In this document: positions 50,902 to 59,293 of the stretch, piece after piece | How the letters are laid out: each line of letters starts with the position of its first letter | Numbering within the stretch: the stretch's first letter is position 1 | Assembly (NCBI GenBank): GCA_036495195.1 | Contig: DASXNH010000201.1 | Location: 1-64,000, forward strand | Origin: Palsa-872 sp036495195 | GTDB taxonomy: Bacteria; Chloroflexota; Dormibacteria; Dormibacterales; Dormibacteraceae | Reading direction: 5' to 3' | DNA: 64,000 nt | The notes under the pieces: generated by a model | Told to the model about the DNA's origin: nothing | The model's database searches: none | What the model saw: only the letters and a program-made list of their open reading frames with translations | Translations under genes and position numbers: made by a program

Positions 50902-51800
50902 CAGCTGCCGGCAATCCGGCAATCACCGGCGTCGGCCGCCCGAATGTGGGCGGCCGGCGCTTCTCCCTTAACTGGGTTGGCGCGGTCCCGTTCCTGGCCT
51001 ACGTCGCGATCTTCCTGTTCCTGCCGACCGCGATCATCGTCGGGGGGGCGTTCGCCAACGACAGCGGCTTTACCCTGCAAAACTTCGCGAACCTTTCCCG
51101 GCCTGACGTTGTCAACGCCATCTACGGCAGCGTCATCCTGTCGGCTGTCACGGCCATCGGCGGCGCAATCCTCGGAGCGCTGCTCACCTACGCGATCGCC
51201 ACCGGCAACCCACGCGGCACATTCCGCCGGGTCGTGACGTCTGCATGTGGCGTGCTGGCGCAGTTTGGAGGCGTCACGCTTGCGTTCGCTTTCATCGCGG
51301 CGATCGGACCCGCAAGCGCCCTGTACCTGTACCTGTCGACACATGGGCTTGATTTCTATCCCGGCGGCGACGTCTTTCTCTACGACCTGCGCGGCCTGAC
51401 GCTTGTGTACATGTACTTCCAGATTCCGCTCATGGTCCTCATCTTCCTGCCGGCGGTCGATGGCATCAAGGTGCAATGGCGTGAGGCAACCGAGAGCCTC
51501 GGTGGGGCCACCTGGCATTACTGGCGGTACATCGCCGGCCCGCTCCTTGCACCCGCCTTCCTCGGATCAATGCTCCTGTTGTTCGCGAACGCCCTTTCGG
51601 CGTATGCCACCGCAGCGGCGTTGATCAACCAGGGAGGGCCGATACTGCCGCTGCAGATCAGCAACGCCATCAGCAGCGAGGTCGGCCTCCACGAGCCGGG
51701 GTTTGCCAAAGCGCAGGCGGTGGTGCTGATCGTGATCGTCGCATTCGTCAGCGTCCTTTACGCCGTGCTGCAGCGACGGACTGCGAGGTGGTTGCAGTGA
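50898..51800 (+). CDS. ABC transporter permease (PotB-like)
   Basis: 300 residues, about six helices. FLAYVAIFLFLPTAIIVGGA at the N-terminus and the coupling loop EATESLGGATWHYWRYIAGP. The TTG at 50898 overlaps the binding-protein stop as TTGA. It forms the channel with the next gene. Confidence 0.85.
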   Translation: MTAAGNPAITGVGRPNVGGRRFSLNWVGAVPFLAYVAIFLFLPTAIIVGGAFANDSGFTLQNFANLSRPDVVNAIYGSVILSAVTAIGGAILGALLTYAIATGNPRGTFRRVVTSACGVLAQFGGVTLAFAFIAAIGPASALYLYLSTHGLDFYPGGDVFLYDLRGLTLVYMYFQIPLMVLIFLPAVDGIKVQWREATESLGGATWHYWRYIAGPLLAPAFLGSMLLLFANALSAYATAAALINQGGPILPLQISNAISSEVGLHEPGFAKAQAVVLIVIVAFVSVLYAVLQRRTARWLQ

Positions 51801-52639
51801 GCCGGTCGCGGAGGGCCAAGCTGCAGGTATTTCGCGTCGTGACCTTTGTAGTCGCTGCCATCTTTTTTCTAGCGCCGATCTGGTTCATGTTCGAGTTTTC
51901 CACGCGCGGTAATGGTGAGAACGCCGCGCGCACGCTTGACGCCTGGAAGGCGATCGGCACCTACCCAGACCTCGTGGCCGGCATCGTCGCTTCCCTGGAG
52001 CTGGCTGTGATCACCTCGATTGGCATCCTCGTCGTGCTGGTCCCCACCATGGTCTGGGTGCGCCTACGGCTGCCCAGGCTTCGCCGGATCGTCGAGAACA
52101 TCTCGCTGCTGCCGCTGACGATCCCGGCGATCGTGCTGGTGGTCGGCTTCTGGCCGATGTACCAATGGATCGGCGTCAACCTCAGCGACTCCATCCTCAC
52201 CTTGTCCTTCGCGTACGCAATCCTCGTGCTGCCATACGCCTATCGGGCGCTTGACGCGGGCCTCGCGGCGATCGACGTCAAGACGCTCTCCGAGGCGGCT
52301 CGAAGCCTCGGTGCAAGCTGGTTCACTGTGATGTGGAGGGTCATCGTTCCGAACATCTCGTCGGCTCTGCTGAATGCCGGCCTGCTCTCGGTGGCACTGG
52401 TTCTCGGCGAGTACACCATCGCCAACAACCTGCTGTACCCCAACCTCCAGGTCGAGATCGTGTCGCTCGGACGCACCAATGCCACAGTGTCGATTGCGGT
52501 TGCCGTGGCCTCCCTCCTGTTCGCGTTCGTTCTGCTCATCGCGCTGTCATTCGTCGGCGGTCCCCGGCGTGCCCGCGCACAACCCCAGGAGCGACTCGTC
52601 CAGACCTTCGCCCGCGACTTGTCAGGAGGCCAGAGGTGA
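51797..52639 (+). CDS. ABC transporter permease (PotC-like)
   Basis: 280 residues, about six helices. VTFVVAAIFFLAPIWFMFEF and coupling loop SEAARSLGASWFTVMWRVIV; the C-terminal tail is basic. I prefer GTG 51797, which overlaps the preceding stop (GTGA) like its neighbours; GTG 51788 is in frame too. Part of the same importer. Confidence 0.85.
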   Translation: MSRSRRAKLQVFRVVTFVVAAIFFLAPIWFMFEFSTRGNGENAARTLDAWKAIGTYPDLVAGIVASLELAVITSIGILVVLVPTMVWVRLRLPRLRRIVENISLLPLTIPAIVLVVGFWPMYQWIGVNLSDSILTLSFAYAILVLPYAYRALDAGLAAIDVKTLSEAARSLGASWFTVMWRVIVPNISSALLNAGLLSVALVLGEYTIANNLLYPNLQVEIVSLGRTNATVSIAVAVASLLFAFVLLIALSFVGGPRRARAQPQERLVQTFARDLSGGQR

Positions 52640-53733
52640 CAGACACTGCCGGGACGACGACGCGCGCGGGCGTGGAGGTTCGCCTCGAAAACCTCGAGCG
52701 GCGGTATGGTGCCGTCTCGGCGCTCAACGATCTTTCTCTGACGCTCGGACCCGGGGAGCTGGTCGCGCTCCTGGGGCCATCGGGTTGCGGCAAGACCACG
52801 GCCTTGCGCCTGCTGGCGGGACTCGAGGAGGCTGACGGCGGGCGAGTGGTCATCGGCGGGCAGGACGTCACGAATTTGCCGGCGAACAAGCGCGACGTGG
52901 GGATGGTGTTTCAGTCCTACTCGCTGTTCCCGCACATGGTCGCGTGGGAGAACGTCGCGTTCGGGCTGCAGATGCGCAAGGTTGGGGCGGACGAGCGCAA
53001 ACGACGAGCGCTCGAGGTCCTCGAACTCGTGGGCCTTGCCCCATACGCGTATCGATACGCCGTTCAGATGTCCGGAGGCCAGCAGCAGCGGGTGGCGCTG
53101 GCTCGTGCGCTCGCCATCCGGCCCAAGGTGTTGCTCCTGGACGAGCCACTCTCCGCTCTGGACGCGAAGGTTCGCTCGCGGCTGCGCGACGAGATCCGCC
53201 GCGTGCAGCTGGAAGTTGGCATCACGACCCTGTTCGTCACCCATGACCAGGAAGAGGCGCTGGCCATCGCCGACCGGGTCGGTGTCATGAACAAGGGGAG
53301 GCTCGAGCAGCTGGGCCCGCCAACCGAGATTTACTCGCGGCCGGCGACGGCATTTGTCGCGGAGTTCGTGGGCCTCACCAACCGGATGGCCGGCGTGGTG
53401 AAAGACGGCGAGGTCGAGGTGCGCGGCGCGCGGCTGCCGCTTGTCCAACCCGATTCCGCGAACGGGCCGGCGATCGCGCTCGTCCGGCCGGAGACGGTGT
53501 CGCTGGCCCCCGAAATGGATTCCTCGCCCGGCCCGCTGGTCGGCAGCGTCATCGCCACCTCGTTTCTGGGGGCCACGAGTCGGGTCACCGTCGACCTGGG
53601 AGACGAAACAGTCTTGGCCCAGCTGACGACGGCCGACGCGTCCAAATTGCCACCCGGAACGCGGGTTCGCCTGGTCCTGCGTCCAGACGCGGTTCTGATT
53701 GCGAAGGACGAGTCAACCGCAGTCGAGGCTTGA
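52636..53733 (+). CDS. ABC transporter ATPase (PotA/UgpC-like)
   Basis: 365 residues. Walker A GPSGCGKTTALRLLAGLE, Q-loop MVFQSYSLFPHMVA, signature MSGGQQQRVALARAL, Walker B VLLLDEPLSALDAK, H-loop VTHDQEEAL. The C-terminal TOBE-like domain (FVAEFVGLTNRMAGVVKDGE, IALVRPETVSLAPEM) is the kind seen in MalK/PotA ATPases. GTG 52636 overlaps the permease stop (GTGA). Confidence 0.88.
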   Translation: MTDTAGTTTRAGVEVRLENLERRYGAVSALNDLSLTLGPGELVALLGPSGCGKTTALRLLAGLEEADGGRVVIGGQDVTNLPANKRDVGMVFQSYSLFPHMVAWENVAFGLQMRKVGADERKRRALEVLELVGLAPYAYRYAVQMSGGQQQRVALARALAIRPKVLLLDEPLSALDAKVRSRLRDEIRRVQLEVGITTLFVTHDQEEALAIADRVGVMNKGRLEQLGPPTEIYSRPATAFVAEFVGLTNRMAGVVKDGEVEVRGARLPLVQPDSANGPAIALVRPETVSLAPEMDSSPGPLVGSVIATSFLGATSRVTVDLGDETVLAQLTTADASKLPPGTRVRLVLRPDAVLIAKDESTAVEA

Positions 53734-55373
53734 GCAGCCGGCCGCCCGTGCTCACGGTTCGACAACGCCTCGAGGCGGGTCCAGTTCAACGAAGCGGAAC
53801 GATCGCGTCTTACCGCTCGATCGCAGAGGTCGATGGTGAGCCGCACTCGGTGCGCTCGGAGCTCGTTGGCGACACTGCGATTGGAGGCATCGCTACCGGG
53901 GGCAGGGCGATCGCGAGCTTTGCGCACATCACGGATCTGCATGTGACCGACGTCGAATCGCCGGCTCGGTTCGAATTCGTCAACCGACAGTACGCAGACC
54001 CACGGTTTCGCGAGATGCTCCCGATGTTCCGGGCTCAGGAGGCGCTGAACGCGCACGCGATTGACGCACTGGTCCAGACGATCAACGGAATCGGCTCCGG
54101 CCCGTTGACCGGCCGGCCGTTGGAGCTTGTCGCCATGACCGGCGACGCGGTTGACAATGTCCAGCGAAACGAGCTCGCGGCTTTCATCGCTCTCCTCGAC
54201 GGCGGGCTGGTACAACCTAACTCAGGGGGCCCGGTCTATGAGGGCGTGCAATCACCAGACTGGCCGGACGATTTCTTCTGGAAGCCAGATGGCCCGCTCG
54301 ACGGTGATACCTACCAAAAGGCTCTTGGCTTTCCCGCCATGCCTGGGCTGCTGGAGCGCGCGCTCCAGCCGTTTCAAGCCGCAGGCCTTGACCTGCCGTG
54401 GATCGGCTGTCATGGCAACCACGAGGAGGTGTGCCAGGGGGTCGGGGTCGTGAACAGGGCACTGGCAGCCGCGATGGTGGGCACGCGAAAGCCTTTTCGA
54501 CCTCCGGATGGAATCGACTTCGACACGGTGGTGGAGGCGTTCATCCAGCATCCCGAGACTTTCATGACAGGGCCCTACGTTGATGTGGAGCCGGACCGGG
54601 ACCGCCGTCCGTTTGTATTCGGCGAGTTTCTCGATGCGCACCTTCAATCACGCCGTCGCCATAGGAGCCACGGATTCACGGCGGAGAACCGGGATGGCGG
54701 GTCCGCGCACTACGTCTACGACACGCCCGCCGTGCGATTCATCACGCTCGACACCGCCTGCCCCGGCGGTGGTGCCGAAGGCTGCATCACGTCGGCGCAG
54801 CTGCACTGGCTGGAGAGGCGGCTCGAAGAGGTGCACTCGTCATTTCGATCCCGCGACGGCACGCCTGTCACCTCTGCGAATCAGGACCGCCTCGTCGTCA
54901 TCCTGTCGCACCATCCGTTCGACACGCTCACCAACCGCAGGAAGCACCCGCAGACGGGTCGCGGCAGGCAGGACGACCCGGCTTCGCTCCATGCCGACCC
55001 GCGCCGCCTGCTCGACACTCTGCTGAGATTCGGCAACGTGATCCTGTGGCTGAACGGCCACATCCACGCCAATCGTGTTCGGGCGCACCGTGACGAGAGC
55101 CGCGACGGCCGCGGCTTCTGGGAGGTCACCACAAGCTCGCTTGTGGACTGGCCATGCCAGGGTCGGTTGATCGAGATCTTCGAGGACGGCGACGGCCTCT
55201 TGGCGGTCGCCTGCACGATGGTGGATCACGGGGGGTCCGAGCTCGGCGCGATCCATCGCGAGCTCGCGGGCAACGAGCCCGGCGCGGGTTTTGGCTCCGG
55301 TCGAGAGGGGACTGCACTCGATCGGAACGTGATCCTGGCGTTGGGATCGCGGCCCGGCGCGCCGCGGGATTAG
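53730..55373 (+). CDS. Metallophosphoesterase, TIGR03767/PPA1498-like
   Basis: 547 residues. Metal motifs in order: FAHITDLHVTDVESPARFEF (D-x-H), AMTGDAVDNVQRNE (GD), IGCHGNHEEVCQGVG (GNHE), VVILSHHPFDTL (H) and ILWLNGHIHANR (GHxH). The size and the inserted region (EGVQSPDWPDDFFWKPDGPL) match the actinobacterial-type PPA1498 family. No signal peptide. TTG 53730 overlaps the ATPase stop. It is last in the importer operon, so it probably removes phosphate from what the importer brings in, by inference. Confidence 0.83.
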   Translation: MSSRPPVLTVRQRLEAGPVQRSGTIASYRSIAEVDGEPHSVRSELVGDTAIGGIATGGRAIASFAHITDLHVTDVESPARFEFVNRQYADPRFREMLPMFRAQEALNAHAIDALVQTINGIGSGPLTGRPLELVAMTGDAVDNVQRNELAAFIALLDGGLVQPNSGGPVYEGVQSPDWPDDFFWKPDGPLDGDTYQKALGFPAMPGLLERALQPFQAAGLDLPWIGCHGNHEEVCQGVGVVNRALAAAMVGTRKPFRPPDGIDFDTVVEAFIQHPETFMTGPYVDVEPDRDRRPFVFGEFLDAHLQSRRRHRSHGFTAENRDGGSAHYVYDTPAVRFITLDTACPGGGAEGCITSAQLHWLERRLEEVHSSFRSRDGTPVTSANQDRLVVILSHHPFDTLTNRRKHPQTGRGRQDDPASLHADPRRLLDTLLRFGNVILWLNGHIHANRVRAHRDESRDGRGFWEVTTSSLVDWPCQGRLIEIFEDGDGLLAVACTMVDHGGSELGAIHRELAGNEPGAGFGSGREGTALDRNVILALGSRPGAPRD

Positions 55374-55374
55374 T

Positions 55375-55391
55375 GTTGCGTCGAGCGCGAC
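55375..55391. promoter_or_regulatory. Possible IclR-type operator over the metF -35
   Basis: GTTGCGTCGAGCGCGAC matches operator site B at 12 of 17 positions and is itself palindromic (GTTGCG/CGCGAC, one mismatch). It overlaps the -35 box. A chance match cannot be excluded. Confidence 0.35.
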
Positions 55392-55404
55392 AGTATCTTA
55401 TAGT
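55376..55404 (+). promoter_or_regulatory. Sigma-70-type promoter of metF-fhs
   Basis: TTGCGT (55376-55381) and TATAGT (55399-55404) are 17 bases apart, a standard spacing. GCGACA occurs on both sides of the -10 box (55387-55392 and 55405-55410). The GTG start at 55436 follows with a GAGGTGG Shine-Dalgarno-like stretch. Confidence 0.6.
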
Positions 55405-55435
55405 GCGACAACGTAGGGCGTGATCGTGAGGTGGG

Positions 55436-56326
55436 GTGGTGACGATTGCTGAGGCCGGGGCACGGCGCCTGGGCCGCATTGACAGGCCCAGCCGGCAGGC
55501 GCTCCTGGCGTTCCTGGCCTCCCCTCGGTATGAGGTTCTCCCGACGGACGACGTCGAGGAACGGGTCCTGGCCAGCGTTCCACACGACGTGACGATCACG
55601 GTCACCGCCTCGCCTCGCAAAGGTATCGACGCGACGATCGATCTGGCCGAGCGGCTCGGCCGCCACGGATACCAGGTGGTGCCTCACATCTCCGCCCGCC
55701 TCATCAGAGACAACGCGCACCTGCGCGAGGTGTTGCAGCGGGTGGCGGCCATCGGCCGGCGCGAGATCTTCGTCGTTGCCGGCGATGCCAAGGAGCCCGC
55801 AGGTGACTTCCCTGATTCCGTCTCACTGCTGACTGCACTGACTGTGGACCCCCATGGCATGCGCGAAATTGGCGTGACGGGTTATCCCGAGCGTCACAGC
55901 TTCATCGACGACGACCTCACGATCCAGGCGATGTGGGACAAGCGACGTGTCGCCACCTACATCGTGAGCAACCTTTGCTTCGATCCCAAGGTCGTCAAAA
56001 AGTGGGTGACGCGCGTCCGGCGCCGCGGAATCCAGCTGCCCATCAACATCGGACTCGCGGGAGTCACCGACCCGGCGAAGCTCCTGCGCATCTCGACGCG
56101 GATCGGCGTCGTCGACTCCGCGCGCTTTCTGCGCGGCCATTCCAACTGGTTCATGCGAATGCTCCAGCCGGGCGGTTACGATCCCGCCCGATTCACAGCA
56201 GCACTGCTGCCGGAACTGGCGCTCCCCGACCGGAAGGTCGCCGGGCTCCACGTATTCACGTTCAATGAAATCGAGCCGACCGAGCGCTGGCGCCAGGAAA
56301 CCCTGGATCGCCTCGCGGCGGCCTGA
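55436..56326 (+). CDS. metF: Methylenetetrahydrofolate reductase-like protein
   Basis: 296-residue FAD-type TIM barrel: VTASPRKGIDATIDLAERLG, YQVVPHISARLIRDNAHLRE, EIFVVAGDAKEPAGDFPDSV, GVTGYPERHSFIDDDL, THFVSNLCFDP-like TYIVSNLCFDPKVVKKWVTR, PINIGLAGVTDPAKLLRIS and GLHVFTFNEIEPTERW. MetF interconverts 5-methyl- and 5,10-methylene-THF. Beside fhs and the demethylation genes it could run in the oxidative direction, taking methyl-THF from the corrinoid system. The next gene follows by 14 bases. Confidence 0.88.
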   Translation: MVTIAEAGARRLGRIDRPSRQALLAFLASPRYEVLPTDDVEERVLASVPHDVTITVTASPRKGIDATIDLAERLGRHGYQVVPHISARLIRDNAHLREVLQRVAAIGRREIFVVAGDAKEPAGDFPDSVSLLTALTVDPHGMREIGVTGYPERHSFIDDDLTIQAMWDKRRVATYIVSNLCFDPKVVKKWVTRVRRRGIQLPINIGLAGVTDPAKLLRISTRIGVVDSARFLRGHSNWFMRMLQPGGYDPARFTAALLPELALPDRKVAGLHVFTFNEIEPTERWRQETLDRLAAA

Positions 56327-56340
56327 AAGGAGGCAGGTTC

Positions 56341-58041
56341 ATGGCCGTCACGTTCCCGACCGACCTCGAGATCGCGCGCCAGGCTCGCCTGCTGCCGATG
56401 CCGGACATCGCCGCCAAGATGGGACTCGGCCCACATCTGCTCGAGCCCTACGGATACGACGTCGCGAAGATCCGGCTCGAAGCCATCGACGAGCTCGCGT
56501 CACAGCCGAAGGCCAAGTACGTGGTGGTCTCGGCGATCACGCCGACCCCGCTCGGGGAAGGCAAGACGACGACCACCGTCGGACTGGGCCAGGCCTTGTC
56601 GATCATCGGCAAGCGCGCGACAGTCGCCATCCGGCAGCCGTCGATGGGACCGACCTTCGGCATCAAGGGCGGCGCGGCCGGGGGTGGCTATAGCCAGGTG
56701 GTGCCGATGGAACGCTTGAACCTGCATCTCACCGGTGACATGCACGCGATCACGGCGGCGCACAACCTCCTCGCCGCCATGATCGACAACCAGATCCACC
56801 ATCACGAGGCGTTGGTCGACCGCGACAGCGTCACTTGGCGCCGTGTGCTGGATGTCAGCGACCGCGTGCTCCGCAACGTCATCGTCGGCCTCGGCACGCG
56901 CGAGGACGGCGTGATCCGCCAGACCGGGTTCGACATCACGGCTGCCTCAGAGGTCATGACGGTCCTGGCGCTCACGACGTCGCTGCGCGACATGCGCCAG
57001 CGGCTGGGACGGATCGTGATCGGCAACACGACGGCGGGCAAGCCGATCACCGCGGAGGAGCTCTCTGCGGCCGGCGCGATGACAGTGATCCTGCGTGACG
57101 CGATCAAGCCGAACCTGCTCCAGACGCTCGAGAACACGCCGGTCCTCGTGCATGCGGGGCCTTTCGGGAACATCGCCACCGGCAACTCATCTGTGATTGC
57201 AGACCTGATCGGCATCCGCTGCGGCGAGTTCCTGGTCACCGAGGCTGGCTTCGGCGCCGACATGGGCGCCGAGCGCTTCTTCAACATCAAATGCCGCGCC
57301 TCGGGCCTCGAGCCCGATGCCGCCGTCGTGGTCGCCACCGTCCGCGCGCTGAAGGTTCACTCAGGCCGATTTCGAGTGGTAGCAGGCAAGCCGCTGCCAC
57401 CCGAGATGGTCAAGGAGAACCCCGACGATGTCTGGGCGGGCGCGGCCAATCTCCGCAAGCAGGTCGAGAACATAAAGATCCATGGGGTGACTCCCGTGGT
57501 CGCCATCAACGCATTTCCGACCGACCACCCTTCGGAGCAGACCGCGGTCCGTCAGATTGCGGAGGAGCTTGGCGTGCGCTCGGCGGTTTGCAACAACTTT
57601 GCCGAGGGCGGGCGGGGCGCCACCGAGCTGGCCGAGATCGTGGACGAGGCTGCGCGGGAACCGAGCTCGTTCCATTTCCTTTATCCGTCGGAGGCGAGCC
57701 TCAGAGAAAAGATCGAGGCCGTGGCGACCAAGATTTACGGCGCCGACGGCGTCGAGTACTACCCGCCCGCGGCCGAGCAGCTCGACTCGTACGAGCGCAA
57801 TGGTTTTGGCAAGCTGAGCATCTGCATCGCCAAGACGCACCTGTCGATCTCGTCCGATCCGAAGCTGAAAGGAGCGCCGACGGGCTGGAAGCTTCCAGTG
57901 CGCGAGGTACGAGCGTCGGTTGGCGCCGGTTTCGTCTACCCGATCTGCGGCGACATGCGCACCATGCCCGGCCTGCCCTCGAGCCCGAACGCAGTCCGTA
58001 TCGACATCGATGACAAAGGAGAGATCGTCGGCCTCTCGTGA
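56341..58041 (+). CDS. fhs: Formate-tetrahydrofolate ligase
   Basis: 566 residues, the usual length. P-loop TPLGEGKTTTTVGLGQALSI, RQPSMGPTFGIKGGAAGGGY, HLTGDMHAITAAHNLLAAMI, TEAGFGADMGAERFFNIKCR, FPTDHPSEQTAVRQIAEELG, YGADGVEYYPPAAEQL, KTHLSISSDPKLKGAPTGWK. It makes 10-formyl-THF from formate and ATP, or runs in reverse to yield ATP and formate. AAGGAGG at 56327-56333 is a perfect Shine-Dalgarno. In a demethylation pathway the reverse reaction would release formate and conserve energy. Confidence 0.96.
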   Translation: MAVTFPTDLEIARQARLLPMPDIAAKMGLGPHLLEPYGYDVAKIRLEAIDELASQPKAKYVVVSAITPTPLGEGKTTTTVGLGQALSIIGKRATVAIRQPSMGPTFGIKGGAAGGGYSQVVPMERLNLHLTGDMHAITAAHNLLAAMIDNQIHHHEALVDRDSVTWRRVLDVSDRVLRNVIVGLGTREDGVIRQTGFDITAASEVMTVLALTTSLRDMRQRLGRIVIGNTTAGKPITAEELSAAGAMTVILRDAIKPNLLQTLENTPVLVHAGPFGNIATGNSSVIADLIGIRCGEFLVTEAGFGADMGAERFFNIKCRASGLEPDAAVVVATVRALKVHSGRFRVVAGKPLPPEMVKENPDDVWAGAANLRKQVENIKIHGVTPVVAINAFPTDHPSEQTAVRQIAEELGVRSAVCNNFAEGGRGATELAEIVDEAAREPSSFHFLYPSEASLREKIEAVATKIYGADGVEYYPPAAEQLDSYERNGFGKLSICIAKTHLSISSDPKLKGAPTGWKLPVREVRASVGAGFVYPICGDMRTMPGLPSSPNAVRIDIDDKGEIVGLS

Positions 58042-59293
58042 CGGCCTGGCCGACCCGATCGGACGGCGCGCTTTCCTCAAGGGAGCCGGCGCACTCGGCC
58101 TGGCCGGGCTCGTCGCGCCGCTGGCCGGGTGCCTGCCGTCGGCTCCAACCGCCTCTCCGGCGTCACCCGAGCCGACCTTCGCTCCGCGGACCACTCCCAT
58201 CAAGCACGTGATCGTCGACGTGCAGGAGAACCGGTCGTTCGACCACTACTACGGTCATGCGCCGTTCGTTGGGAAATACGGCGTTCCAGCCGGCTTCAAG
58301 CAGCCAGACGGATTCGGAGCTTTGGTGACGCCCTACCATCTGAATTCCGTCGTCTCGCATGACATCGGCCATTCATGGGTCGATACGCACCACGAATTCG
58401 GCGGCGGGAAGATGGACGGCTTCTTCTCCAACGACGGGCGCATCGCGCTGGGCTACTACACCGCGGCCGACCTACCCTTCTATTACAGCCTGTTCGAGTC
58501 ATCCACGCTCTGCGTCAACTATTTCTGCTCGGTGCTGGGGCCGACCTACCCGAATCGTTTTTACCTCGCCGCCGGTACCTCTGGAGGAATCACCGACAAC
58601 AGTGTCTTCGGATACGGCGTCTTCGACTATCCGATCATCCTCGACCTGCTCGAGGCGGCCGGCGTCAGCTGGAAGATCTACAACATCGGGCTCGACAATG
58701 TGACCGACGGCGAGTCCGACAACGTGTTCGTCTTCTGGAAGAGGTGGGCACGCGATCCTCGGACCGTCGCCCTCAAATCGGACTATCTGCAGGATCTGCA
58801 GCTCAACCGCCTGCCTGAGGTGTCGTTCATCATCCCGAGCTTCTCGATGCAGCTGGACGAGCACCCGCCCGCGGATGTGTCGGTCGGCATGCGCCTTCAA
58901 CAGGAGCTCGTCACCGCGTTGCGTCAATCGCCGGCGTGGGCAACCTCGGCATACATACACACGTATGACGAGGCGGGCGGGTTCTTCGACCACGTTCCGC
59001 CACCGCAGGTCGACGCGTTCGGCCTCGGCATTCGGGTGCCGACGTGGGTGATCTCTCCGTATGCGAGGCCGCGCCACCTGGAGCCTGCGTTGTACGAGCA
59101 CGTCTCGATCCTCAAGTTCATCGAGGCCGTCTTTGGCCTGCCCACGCTCGCGTCGGTCAATCACCGGTTCGACTCATCGACCCCAGGTGGAGCGAGCTAC
59201 GAAGCGTCGAATGGCCAGCCGGCGGGCCCGCCGGCACCGCCTCGGGACGGAGAAGCCGCGATCGGCAATCTCATGGAGTGCTTCAGCTTCTAG
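58010..59293 (+). CDS. Tat-exported phosphoesterase (phospholipase C/acid phosphatase type)
   Basis: 427 residues. Twin-arginine signal GRRAFLKGAGALGLAGLVAP ending in a lipobox LAGC, so an outside lipoprotein. The PF04185 domain starts KHVIVDVQENRSFDHYYGH and carries GPTYPNRFYLAAG, FIIPSFSMQLDEHPPADVSV, AYIHTYDEAGGFFDHVPPP and RVPTWVISPYARP, the metal and nucleophile regions of AcpA/phospholipase C enzymes. ATG 58010 overlaps fhs by 32 bases but gives an intact Tat signal. It releases phosphate or diglyceride outside the cell. Confidence 0.83.
   Translation: MTKERSSASRDGLADPIGRRAFLKGAGALGLAGLVAPLAGCLPSAPTASPASPEPTFAPRTTPIKHVIVDVQENRSFDHYYGHAPFVGKYGVPAGFKQPDGFGALVTPYHLNSVVSHDIGHSWVDTHHEFGGGKMDGFFSNDGRIALGYYTAADLPFYYSLFESSTLCVNYFCSVLGPTYPNRFYLAAGTSGGITDNSVFGYGVFDYPIILDLLEAAGVSWKIYNIGLDNVTDGESDNVFVFWKRWARDPRTVALKSDYLQDLQLNRLPEVSFIIPSFSMQLDEHPPADVSVGMRLQQELVTALRQSPAWATSAYIHTYDEAGGFFDHVPPPQVDAFGLGIRVPTWVISPYARPRHLEPALYEHVSILKFIEAVFGLPTLASVNHRFDSSTPGGASYEASNGQPAGPPAPPRDGEAAIGNLMECFSF

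Noticed and set aside
52240..53448. 402-codon open frame on the minus strand
   Set aside because: Opposite the PotC-like permease and PotA-like ATPase genes, which carry all the motifs. No domain visible.
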